From contig NC_086182.1 in the NCBI RefSeq assembly GCF_023053635.1, positions 30,613,501 through 30,677,500 on the forward strand: a stretch of DNA of 64,000 bases, in the 5' to 3' direction. This document shows positions 1-12,549 of the stretch, one piece after another (the stretch's first letter is position 1; each line of letters starts with the position of its first letter). The stretch is from Elgaria multicarinata webbii. Lineage: Eukaryota > Chordata > Lepidosauria > Squamata > Anguidae. The notes beneath the pieces were generated by a model that was not told the origin of the DNA, did not search any database, and saw nothing but the letters and a program-made list of their open reading frames with translations. The position numbers and the translations under genes were made by a program.

Positions 1-629
1 GCAATTAGCGCTAAGCACTATCAGAGGCAACAGCAGCAGGTAAAAAGGTGTATCTCTGGAGGGGTCATTTCGCAAAATGGAAGGTGTTACTTTGACAAGC
101 CTGGGTGGCGAAGCTCTGAGTGGGAGGACACTTAGAACAGCTTTCCCCAAACTGGCAGCCTCCAGGCATGTTGGACAACAGACTCCATCATCCCCAGCCA
201 GGACACTCCATGGAAAGGGCTGTTCCATTGGATGGAAGTCCCCCCAATGGTGCCCATCGGAGCATTCCCCTCAAGGCCAATCACAGCTTCAGAGGAGCCA
301 TCTAGTTCAGGGCGGACCCAGGGGAGGAAAGAGTTAAATTCCCCCTTCCCTACCTGCTGAGATCACCATAATTGTGCTCCAAGCAGATGCTATTTGCATT
401 TCTAAAAAGAAGTATATTAAGTGCAAGTATAGATTTAATGTCATGTCCAATTTGGCCCACAGAGAAACTTGAAAGAGCGCTTGTGGACTAAAGCAACATC
501 CAGACTTTTTAAATTGTGTTATCTAGTGTTCAAAGGGGGAGAGAGAAGAGTTAGGGTTGGGGATGCTGCCCATGATGCCCATGTGGCAACCCCAACCTAG
601 GCTTGTTGGATAGTCCTTGCCTGTTGCCC
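1..629 (-). other. HTR3B: HTR3B 3' flank, candidate 3' UTR
   Basis: This stretch lies downstream of the HTR3B stop codon on the minus strand. I see no coding exon in it. A minus-strand ATTAAA, a common variant poly(A) signal, reads at about 431-436 and would give a 3' UTR of roughly 200 bases. No canonical AATAAA was noticed. The UTR end is a guess. HTR3A, the neighbour expected from the human order, would lie beyond the left edge. Confidence 0.35.
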
Positions 630-889
630 TTACTGCAAGCTCCATGCCATCCAGAGGGAGCCCATGGTGACCCCGTAAATGGCCAGCACTAGGAGATAAA
701 TACAGAACAAGAGCTTGTCCAGCTTGTCTGAGAGAGCAAGCCAGTCGCCCCCTGCTTTGGCAGCCCCATCCAATGCACGGAGGTGGGAACTGACGGGAAG
801 GAGCTCTCTTAGGATCTTCTCCATCAGAAGTGTGGTTGTTCCAACCTGGTGGTCTTTCAAGCCCGCGTCTTCCCGAGTCCATGTGATCT
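630..889 (-). CDS. HTR3B: HTR3B exon 9: MA helix, M4 and stop
   Basis: The acceptor reads ttcctgcag before AGATCACATGG, in phase 1, and the frame ends at TAA (632-630). It encodes residues 365-450: the cytoplasmic membrane-associated (MA) helix, then LDKLLFCIYLLVLAIYG of M4. Anchored on the shared DW pair (413-414), the positions of the three conductance-limiting arginines of 3A are Leu404, Ala408 and Gly412. Human 3B has Gln, Asp and Ala there. Confidence 0.93.
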
Positions 890-3087
890 CTGCAGGAAGG
901 GAAAAAAACAGCTTCAGAATGGTGGGATGTTAAAAGGAGGGGTGAGGCTTTGCGTCATTCTCATTCCGAACCCAACCCAGCCTTATGGTCTAAGCCCAGA
1001 GCAGCCATAGTTCTTTGTTGACTTCATGCAACATCATCCATGGCAATATGTGGCCCTACAGAGGTCCGTGGACCACAATTCCTACAACCCTTGACCTCCA
1101 GCCATGCTGGATGGCCCTGTTGGCAGTTGGAGTCCAACAACATCTGCAGGGCTACAGGTTCTCCAGGACTTATCTATGGTCTTTGTATGTGGCTCGTCCT
1201 TAAGAACGAAAGAAGAGCTCTGATGGATTAAACCAAAAGTCTGTCTAGATTCTAAAGTAGCTTCCCATGGTGGCCAACTAGACGCTTCCAAGAAGCTCAC
1301 AAAAAAGGGCTTAAAGGCAAGACCCCTCCTCCACTGTTGCTCCCCACTAGGATTCAGAAGTAGCCTGTGTCTGAACCTGAAAGTTTAATGTAGCCATCAT
1401 GACTAATAGCCATTAGCATTCCATAAACAAATGATGTGCTGTGGGAACAAAGGATTTTGCCTGCTTTGAATCTACTGACAATCTTATTGGGTGATTCCAA
1501 GATCTGGTGTTATGAGAGAGGAGGAAAAATATATTTCTACCTACTTTCTCCACACCGTGTCTAATTTTATAACCCCTGATCTTGCCTTCCTGTACTTTTT
1601 CTCCTTATGTACCTGCAACATCATTGCCTTTTCCTCCTGTGCTCCTGGACACCTTGGAATGTCCACCCCCATGTTCATCAGTGCTCTTGCAAGAGCAAGA
1701 AGTAAAGAGCTTCTCCCGAATATGGTCTTCACCCAAGTGGAGGAACTTGATGAGTAAGATGGATTTGGATAGGCTGAGGACCAACAGAGCCATGCAGATG
1801 GTGAAGAAGACACCTGGGAAGAGAACCATTGACACAGCTATGACCAATAGCTTCCCTCCTCAAAAACAAAACAAAAACCCCTTCAGTTTCCTGCACATAG
1901 AAAACTAGTATGTCACACAGAAGGATACATTACAATCCTTCTTCCTAAAATGCTAGCTTTCTATAGGCAGGGCCTTTCCTTTCTTTTTTTAGCATGGAAG
2001 AAGATTCAGTCATTTGTCTTCTGTCAGAAGTGGTATTGCCCAGGTGTCATTTCATAGAACCATGGAAGCATAGAATAGCAGAGTTAGAAGGGGCCTACAA
2101 AGCCATCAAGTCCAACCCCCGGCTCAATCCCCTTGTTCTCATTGAGAACAAGACTATAGTCGCCTGCTTTCCACTTTTTTATGCTACATCCTATTTTCTC
2201 CTCTCTGCTCAGTGCTCTGCAGGCTATCAGCATGACTGAAACAGGACAGCCACACAACCCCTGAGGGCCAACATAGTGGAATATTCTCCTAAGGGGGTTG
2301 TCCATGGCTTAAAGCTCCCTTTAGTCAAGTTTTCTACTACAGGTGAGCCTATGTAGCAGCCATAGAAAACTGGGTTGCACTTTGCCTTCAAGAAGACTGG
2401 TTTCTGCTCTTGATTCAACACAGCCACAATTACAGCCCATTCCTATCACCCTAGGTGTGAAGAGCATAGTGGCAGAGAGACTGCACTATTAATCAAGACT
2501 GTCTTGAGTTTGAATCTTCCTCTGCCATGGCGGCCTTACAGAAAACACAGTTTCTCTGCCTTGATTCCATTACCTGCAATATGGGTATAATACTCTACCT
2601 TACATCACAGCTATAAGGGTCACTGCATTATGTATCTGAAGCAATCTGAACCCTTGAAATTGCTATAAAATCACAAAGGAGGAGGAGGAGGAGGAGGAGG
2701 AGGAGGAGGAGGAGGAGGAGGAAGAAGAAGAAGAAGAAGAAGAAGAAGAAGAAGAAGAAGAAGAAGAAGAAGAAGAAGAAGAAGAAGAAGAAGAAGAAGA
2801 AGAAGAAGAAGATACACCACTGGCTATCAAGATTAAAGAACTATGGCAACAGGAAAAGGTCACAATTATTCTGTAAATCACATCGGTCACCAGCATAACA
2901 TCAAAAAATTACACAGAAAACCTTCAGAAATTGGGCCCACCAAAATACATCCATACCAACATCCAGAAAGCAGTCATTCTTAAAGCATGTTCAATAGTCA
3001 GGAAATTCCTGAATCAGTAAAAGACGGTGTGACTTGGCAAAGCCCATCATGTCCACCTAGAAAAACCACCATGATTGAGAAAGGAGA

Positions 3088-3129
<42 letters not shown>

Positions 3130-4588
3130 AGTGCTATCCTGGTTATACTCACTGATCAGAGGAGTACCAGTTCCAGTAGTGGGCAGCTCATCTGACATGT
3201 TGACTTTGAATAGTGTGTAGCCCACCAGTACACTGGTTTTGAATGTTATTCTTGTTGCTGAGTTCAGGGGCAGATAAAAGCTGGCCAGGTCCACGGCTAT
3301 CAAGATAATGCTGGGAACTACCAAACTGACTACGTAGAGCAGGGGACGTCTGCAGATAACAACCTGGAGGAATAGGAAGGGGAAACAGTGGTAGAAATGA
3401 ATGCAATCTCAGTTATAAGGAACTATCTAACCCAGTACATTTTATGCTGACCCAACGAGCCATGCTGGCGACACTAGTTTTGATAAACATGTAAGAAGAG
3501 CTCTGTTGGATCCATAAAGTCCAGCATCCTGTGGTGGCCAAGTAGATACTGCTGGGAAGCCCTCTCTTGCTATCGGACCCTAGCCATTGACACTGAAAGG
3601 CATATTGCATCTGAACTTGCACTGGTCTATGGTAAATTGCTTACACAGATTTCCTAAAGCTCCTGGTGAAGTTGCTCTGGTCTAGACAATTCAAGGGCAG
3701 CTTCCTTGGTGGAGCTGTCCATGGTCCTGAATGACTATCTGCCATTCTCTTCACAGCCAAATCCCTTCCCATCCCGCCTAGCAGGCAAGCAAGCTCACTG
3801 CCTTTCAATACCCCGGCAAAAGGAAGAAAGCAAAAGAGGAGGAGGAGGAGAGTGCTTTCAATTTAGCTGCATTTACCATTAGACACCCTTCAGGTGTTAG
3901 CAATATTATGCCACCGTTTCATTATCCGTTAACGCCAAGTAATAATAAGTACACAAAAGGTATTTGCAACCCATTGGTGCTAATGGAGGGAATCAATCCC
4001 ACTTGGTGCCCATTCCGCAGCTGCACGCTGGAGGCGGAATATTACCCAAGGTTAGGCGCCAACAGTACTGTCAGCAAAGGATCCCTCCGGCACTCAATCT
4101 TGCATAGCTGCCTTCGTGAGCCAAGCAGAGACGGACGGTCAACCATAGGTCTGATGTCGGTATTGCCTTCTCTCTCTCTCTCTGCTCATTCCTTCAGCAA
4201 AGAAGCTCCAAAGACTGTGGAGCTTGTAAAAAATGGGGAGGGGGAGAGCTAGACAGCGTGTGTCCTTGCTCCCAGCCTTTTGGTTTGGAGGGCGCTTTTT
4301 GCTTCACAATTGTACTTCTGAAGCCTCAATAGATGTACAAATTAGTGCTGCACTAATTCAGCCCAGTGATTTCCGTACATATTTTTTGGGGGGTAAAATA
4401 CCCCACAAACCTTTGCTGGGTGGGAATATTAAAAATGCTTGTCTTGCCTTAATGCTTGTCTGTTTAATGTTTCTATTGTTCTAAAATCTGTATAGCATTT
4501 TTTTTTAATGTTTAATCTTTTGGAAACAACCCAGAGAGCTTCTATACAGAGAGCTATGGGGCTGTATGGAAATAACAATAACAATAAC

Positions 4589-4623
<35 letters not shown>

Positions 4624-7600
4624 GGATTTTGCCATTTGTCTTCCCCCCACTTTTTTTAAAAGCAAAAGTTGATGGCTCTCTGCAACCTGGATGTACTTTT
4701 GGGTCAGAATGCCCCATGGGAATTGTTCAGCATCATGACATAGGATCATTCCCTGGGGCATTTAGGGGGGAGGATAAAGATGGCTTCTTCCATCCAGAAA
4801 AAAATATTAATGTAAAAAAAAAAAAGAAGAAGAAGGAAGGAATCCTGTGGTCATCTCATACTTAAAGGTAAGACAGCAGTTTTTAATGGACTCCTCCCTC
4901 CATCACAAAATATCCTGCAAAACGGCCCTGCAAAAGTGGGGAGAAGCAATATCACACACAGCTTGAGTGTAAATAGGAAAGGAAAGGAACCTCTCATGCA
5001 AGCACTTGAGTCATTGCTGACTCCTACAGGGACGCCTGCTTTCGCTGACATTTTCTTGGCAGACTTTGTAGCGGGGTGGTTTGTCATTGCCTTCCCCGGC
5101 CATTATTATCTTTCCCCCAGCTAGCTCATTTTACCGACCTCAGAAGGATGGAAGGCTGAGTCGACCTGAGCCGGCTGCCTGAGAACCAGCTTCCGCTGGG
5201 ATCGAACTCAGGCCATGGGGAGAGTTTCGGCTGCAGAAACTGCCGCTTACCACTCTGCGCCACATGAGGCTCTTGCACAAATGTTTACCCCAGGGGTGGG
5301 CAGAAGGTCAATCAGGGTCAACTGAGAGATCACTGAATGATTTGTACTATTTATTTGAGCCCCACCCCCAGCACACACACATTAATTTACTGTTTGAATC
5401 CCTGAGCGGTAGTAATCCAGATGTAGATTTGTACTTGCATATTCAAGTCATCCCAGTGGGGTGCCATAGGTAATTGGCTTCTTCCCCCTAAGTCGTCATT
5501 TTGCATCTAGGCACAACTCCCTGAGTCATGATTTTGCACCTGACTCCCACTGGTGGATATTGACGTTCCAAGAAAAATGACAACAAAGTCTATCTCATAA
5601 GCCTGAAGATCTGCCCACCCCTAATGCTATGCATACATCAGGCTCTTTGGTATGCGCATAAATTGTAAGCATACAGATTGGACTTTAAGTTCATGGATCT
5701 GCCAGGAGCTAGACATGCATATGGTGTTACTTATTCAGAGCACTTATGTGTACGTATTGGAGGCATGCAACAGATTCGCAGGTTCTCACAGGTCAAACAC
5801 AAGGGTAGGTTCTCTAATTTACATGTCAACCAGATATTCTAAGGGGGCGCGATTGACAGATATCTGGTCAGTCATCTTCATTCCCAAGTTTCACCTTTCT
5901 ACTCCTACAGACAACCAGAAATCTGGACATGACAACACCCCTGGGCCTTCTTGGAGGTCCATTCCATCTTTGGGAACTGGGAAGGAAGTAGCCAGCTGCC
6001 TAGCGCCCAGCTAAGCTTTGGAGAAGGCCAAAGAAACTCAATCAGCCACATACGCCTCTGCCTTGGGGTCTTCTCCCTGGAAAGCATGTGCACACTTCCT
6101 TTGCCTCCCACCCTACAGATGCTGCCTTTGGCATGATTCCCTTGAAATGCTCTCTGCTTTTCTCTCCGACATGAATAAAGTTTGCAGGCTGATATCTTTA
6201 AAATTAATGAGGTGTTTGCTCTCAGTCAAGAAGCTCATCAAAATGAAAAGCACATTCCACCCCCCCTCCAGTGAATGGCATGGACAAATTAGCTCCTTCC
6301 CTTCTGCGTGCCTCAAGAAGAACCAGATAAGACTTTAGAGGTCTGCACAAGTTGTGAACAATGAAACATACTCATTTGCCAGCTGTGATTCTGACTTCTA
6401 CCCGCAAAACAAACAAATACCTTCCCCATTCACAAGCTGGATCTTCTTGACTGGGAATGCTGGGGGTGGGGAATGCATGACAGTTTGAAAACAGTTCCTG
6501 CCCCAGACCTATCCATGTTATTACCTGTGGGGTCGCCTTCTCCCATACAGTCTGCCCTACTCACTCAGGTCCTCTGGGGTGAACTTACTTCAGTCAGCCA
6601 AAACTAGGCTGACATCAGTTTCCCAGAGGACCTTTTCTTCTGTCACCCCTGGATTGTGGAACGGCCTGCCGGAGGAGATTCGTAAAATTAACTCTCTCTG
6701 TGATTTTAAGGCAGCTTTGAAGATGAGCCTTTTCCGGCAGGCCTACCCAGCTCAATGTAAAATCAAGAATTTTTAAGATGTGTTGATTCCTGTACTAATG
6801 TTGTTCCCCACCTCGATCCAAAGGGAGAGGCGGGTAAGAAATAAATAAATTTATTGTTGTTGTTGTTGTCCATTATGAATGAAGCCAGATTCTGGCTGGA
6901 CATCAGGAAAAACTTTCTGTTAGAGCAGTACGACAATGGAACCGATTGCCTAGGGGGGTCGTGGGCACTCCCACACTAGAGGCCTTCAAAAGGCATCTGG
7001 ACAACCATCTTTCAGGGATGCTTTAGGGTGGATTCCTGCACTGAGCAGGGGGTTGGACTCAATGGCCTCATAGACCCCTTCCAACTCTACTATTCTATGA
7101 TTCTATGACTGTGAACTAATGTTTACATAGTGTATATAGTGACTAGCTCAAAGTCACCCAGTAAGTTTCATGGACAAGTGAGAACTTGAACACGGGTCTT
7201 CCCATCCCAGCACTCTAACCACTACACTACACTGGCTCTTGGGTAAACCTTGCTAAAGGTAAGCCTTTTCAGATATAAGAGTGAAGAATATCTCCAATTT
7301 TATTTGGTGTGGGGAGGAAGTGTGGAATTTATTTATTACAAGTGTGGGAAAGCTCGGGCTTAAAATAAATAAAAATAAAGTGAGACTGAATGTATGAACA
7401 AAACCAACTGAAAAGATTATAGGAGATTGGGAGTCAAATGATAAACTGCAAGCTCCATGCAAGATCCCACACAAATAAAAAGCAAGTTTTGAAAAGTGTT
7501 TTAAAGACTTTGCTAAGCATAAATGAAAAACAGCCAGCTATCATGCAAAAAGTTGGCACCAATAATACTGAAAGTCCATTGGAAAAGGCTGTGCTGTAAC

Positions 7601-9721
7601 CTTTCCTCCCAAGCGACCTGGATGACCAGGTTTTGCTGAGAAGCCTTTGTGAACAAGACACATGGACTAGAAAAACAGAACATTGGGACACTAATTAATG
7701 CAATTAATGCAAGGGAAGAGGAGGCAAGGACTGGAAGGGGACAAGGTTACAATAGAAAACAATGTTTCTGATACTCACATGAAACCGAATCTGGGCAAAG
7801 CTTCCAGATTGAGTTTGCAGGATAATTCGCTCACAGAGCACAGAAACCAGCTCCCATTCTCCATCGTTCAGAAACAACTTCTGCTCGCTCTTGATTCCCT
7901 CATCACTCCTCCGGAAGGCAAGATCCACATCCTGAACTGAGAGGGACACAAGGAAGGCCTTTGGAAACAACAGCAAATGAGTTGCATGCATGGAAACATA
8001 CAAGGCTGCATAGAAGCATACACGCCTTGGTCCATCTAGCCTGGAATTGTTGTCAAGAGTGACTCTCAAAAGTTTCAGGCAGGACCTTCTCCTTCTCTAG
8101 TTGGAGATGTCAGGGAACAAGCCGGAGACCTTCTGCATGCAAAGCAGATTCGCCAGCAACTTGAGAACTCAGAAGGAGGGGAAAGACTCTGGAAGGTAGT
8201 TGCTGTGATGGCAAGAAGATGCACCTTGCATACCTATTGTTCCAAGGTACATCTCTCGGTCCTCAACCTGTCAGACCCAACTACTGCCCTGTGGAGTGAT
8301 GGAAATTTATTTATTTATTTATTTATTTATTACATTTTTATACCGCCCAAAAGCCAAAGCTCTCTGGGCGGTTCACAAAAATTAAAGCCATGAAAAGCAT
8401 AATAAAACAACCAACCATCTAAAAACACAAATACAAAATACAATCTAAAAAGCACAACCAGGATAAAGCCACACAGCAGAAATTGATATGGATTAAAATA
8501 TGGAATTAAAACAGCAAAGTTTAAATTTAAATTAAATTAGGTGTTAAAATACTGAGAAAATTTTTAAAAAGGTCTTCGGCTGGCGACGGAAGGAATACAG
8601 TGTAGGTGCCAGGCGAACCCCTCTGGGGAGCTCATTCCACAGCCGAGAAGGCCCTCCTCCTAGTAGCCACCTGCCTCACTTCCATTGGCAGGGGCTCACA
8701 GAGAAGGACCCCTGTGGATGATCTTAAGGTCCAGGCAGGTACAGAGCCCAGAACTGAACTGCATCCAGTTCTGGGCTCCGCAATTCAAGAAGGACACAGA
8801 CAAGCTGGAGCGTGTTCAGAGGAGGGCAACCAGGATGATCAGCGGTCTGGAAACAAAGCCCTATGAGGAGAGACAGAAAGAACTGGGCATGTTTAGCCTG
8901 GAGAAGAGAAGATTGAGGGGAGACATGATAGCACTCTTCAAATACTTAAAAGGTTGTCACACAGAGGAGGGCCAGGATCTCTTCTCGATCCTCCCAGAGT
9001 GCAGGACACGGAATAACGGGCTCAAGTTAAAGGAAGCCAGATTCCAGCTGGACATCAGGAAAAACTTCCTGACTGTTAGAGCAGTACGACAATGGAATCA
9101 GTTATCTAGGGAGGTTGTGGGCTCTCCCACACTAGAGGCCTTCAAGAGGCAGCTGGACAAGCATCTGTCAGGGATGCTTTAGGGTGGATTCCTGCATTGA
9201 GCAGGGGGTTGGACTCGATGTCCTTGTAGGCCCCTTCCAACTCTGCTATTCTATGATTCTATATGGGAGGAGGTGTTCCTTCAAATAACCTGGCCCCTTT
9301 GTGAGGCAAAGGGAAGGCAGTCTGTATCCAGTGCAAAGAGCAGAGATTTCTCATTGCTAAGAACAGCAATGAAGACTGATAATGCTCAGGTTCAGGGCCC
9401 ACATAGGGCTTGAGAAGGGACACTCCCACGGTACTACGAGGCCCAGCTCACCTGTGTGCAAGGCGCTATTGAAGGTCAGGCTGCAGTTCTGGGTGTCGAA
9501 CGGGAAGGCATACATTTCCAGGCTGCATGCTGACACCACTTGCATGGGCTTGTAGTTCCTGATCATGCCAGTGGCATTTAAGTAAACAAATGGGATATCA
9601 GGGGATCTGCTGGCATCCACACTACTCCAAGGAGAGAGCGGGAGAGAAAGTGAGAGAGAAAATGGCTTGACACAGCAGAGACAGTCCAACAAGCACTTCA
9701 AGTTACCTGGAACTCTTATTT

Positions 9722-9765
<44 letters not shown>

Positions 9766-11377
9766 CAATACATTTATTTCTTGCCCACCTCTCCATTTTG
9801 ATCGAGGCGGGAAACAACAATGAACTATGAAATACATAATACTCAATTAAAACACAATATACTTTGTTAAAAACATCCTAAAAACATTCTAAAAACATCT
9901 TAAAATTCCACCAGATAGGCCTGCCAGAAGAGATCAGTCTTTATAGCTTTCTTGAATGCTAGTAGACTGTTAAGTTGATGAGTCTCCTCCGGAGGGTGGT
10001 TCCACAGTCTGGGAGCAGCAGAAGAGAAGGTCCTTTGCGTAACAGTTGTTAATCTAGTCTTTGCTGACTGAAGTAGATTTTTCCCAGAGGACCTGAGTGT
10101 GCAGGGCGGATTGTATGGGAGAAGGCGATCCCGCAGGTAGCCTGGATCCAAACCATGTAGGGCGTTAAAGGTGATAACCACCATTCGTTTGCAAGAACAG
10201 AGTAAAAGAAATTGTGTGTGGGCTGAAGAAGGCACAAGCTGAAACATTTTGTCTTAAGATTTTAATATTTTTGTTTCTGTTAGTCAAATACATATACATG
10301 TGGGTGTCTGTGGGTGCATGTGGACTTTCACTGCAATCCATCTTCTTTCTTGATTTGTTAATTAAATTTATTTCCCATTTTTCTATATAAGGCCCCCAGA
10401 GTGTTTAATAACAATAATAAAACATACTTTCATAATACAATAAAAAAACAATATGTGATACCACAGGATTCTAAACCTATGAGAGCCATCAGAAACTTCA
10501 TCCCAAAGAAGAATACACATAAGAGTTGGATTAGAGCAGCCTTCCTCAACCTGGGGCGCTCCAGATGTGTTGGACTACAACTCCCAGAATGTCCCAGCTG
10601 GCTGGTGCATTCTGGGAGATGCAGTCCAACACATCTAGAGCGCCCCAGGTTGAGGAAGGCTGGATTAGAGTAACCTGGATTAGAGTAAACAGTATCCCAG
10701 CCTAACATGGTCTAAACTTACGATTCACCAATGATAATATCCGGAACCCAAATGGAGCTGATGGGCAAAGAGATTTCTTGGATCCCGTCATAGCCACTGG
10801 AATTCCAAATGAGATATTCATCCCTCCAGAACTGCAAAGGAAAGATGAGACAAGCTTATGTATCTCTTTCCAAACTGTACTGGAGGATAAAGGGAGAATT
10901 CACTGTGGTGGAAGCTGAGAGCAATTTGTTCAGTTCTTGGTTAAAGAAGTAGAGAAATCCGGGGATAATCTCAGTTCCAGGTAGTTTGTGATTATACTGG
11001 AGTCTGGGGTGTACACTAATTCTTTCAGAGAGATGCAGAAATGCTTCCGCTGATTCTTTACTTGGTCAAATCTTTTGTCTTATATAATTTAATGCTCCTT
11101 GCACTCTTTTCTGGAGGAATTTGGTCCAGGTGAGGCTGCTGTTCATTCCTCATCACTCCAGGAAAAGGGTACCAAGCATTGTGAATTAAATGAGAATGAA
11201 GGGAAAATTCAAGGCAAAGCAGGCCACGTGGAAGTCCAATGAAGTTTCTTCTCACCCGCAATGGTCCCTTACATGTTCATCTGCCTTACCTGTCGATATG
11301 AGATGCTTGTTGTTAGCTTCTGATTCTGACCATCCTAATAGGAAGACAAGATACATTGCAGAAATCATGCAAGAGTT

Positions 11378-11428
<51 letters not shown>

Positions 11429-12513
11429 TTATAAAGAGATTATAAAGCACAGGTAGGTACTGCCCTTTGGGGCAGTAACTTACTCAAAAGACTAAGTACA
11501 CACTAGACCACTCTTTTGAACTCAGTTTTCAGCACCAACAGAAACCTATTTCACAGCTATCCCAGCTGCCAGTAAGAAAAGGTGTTAGTTTAAAAAAAAT
11601 GTGGAGGGTAAATTATAAACAGCTCTGCCTAGAGAGGCTATACTGTCTGTTCTTCCAAAGGTCATTGCCATGTGTACATTCAAACAATGAGACCCACATG
11701 AAACTGGACCCTCCCAGGTGTTCTAATTAAACTCCCAGTTTCAGGACTCCAACACACAGCAGGTGTTAAACTCACAACTAAACAATGTCAGATGGGGAAG
11801 CAACCTGTGTGCTCTCACCCATCTCTGGCCAAAAGATGGCATTGCAGAGTGACCATCCAGAACAGCAAGGAAGGCTCTTTACAGCACTATGCCAGAGCAG
11901 GTGGTACTTCCTGACCCTTGCCAAGGCTTCTGGGATCAGGTTTGCATGCTGATTTCAGGTTGGCAAGAACTAGGTCTGGCACCCAGCTAGGTAAAAACAA
12001 CAGCAACAGGAGGCACTGACACGATTTCCCAGAACTGGATAGAAGATTCTCTGCCATTCCCGCTCTATCATCCCTGCCTCTCCTTTCTGCTGCCATTTTT
12101 GTTGATCCTCAACTCTCAGGTATCCAACTCTGTCCGATGCTTCTTACAGTAAATTACCATTGATGAAATGGCACGCTGCCGGCGCTTGGAACTGTGAACA
12201 AATCGCCTGTCTCTCTCTCCTTCATCCACCCTAATTAGTTTCTCTGACATTAATCAAGTTGCTAAGAATAATGCATATTCTTTGAAAATGCAGGGCTTAA
12301 AAACAGAGTAGCATCCCTGATATTCCCTCCTGGATGGCTCAAAATTTGGAAGGTGCAGGTTCTTCTAAGACAATGACAGAACAACCCAGGTATACTCTAA
12401 TGATGCCAGGAGGGCAGAGGAGATACATTCCTCCCCAATTGTTGGAATGGCCACTATACTCTATGAGCATGCTGTGACAGTTTGCATATTTGGATCAGTA
12501 GTACACATACGTA

Positions 12514-12549
<36 letters not shown>

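Noticed and set aside
2663-2896. Poly-Ser frame on the minus strand
   Set aside because: It is the triplet microsatellite read in one frame.
5240-5275. Possible tRNA gene on the minus strand
   Set aside because: A- and B-box-like text is followed by a long SINE body and tail, and the same unit recurs at 29985-30293; it is a SINE head.
10537-10662. Tc1/mariner-type MITE with TA duplication
   Set aside because: The matching flanks are 8 bp long in all four copies, so the central TA is part of an 8-bp duplication, not a 2-bp one.
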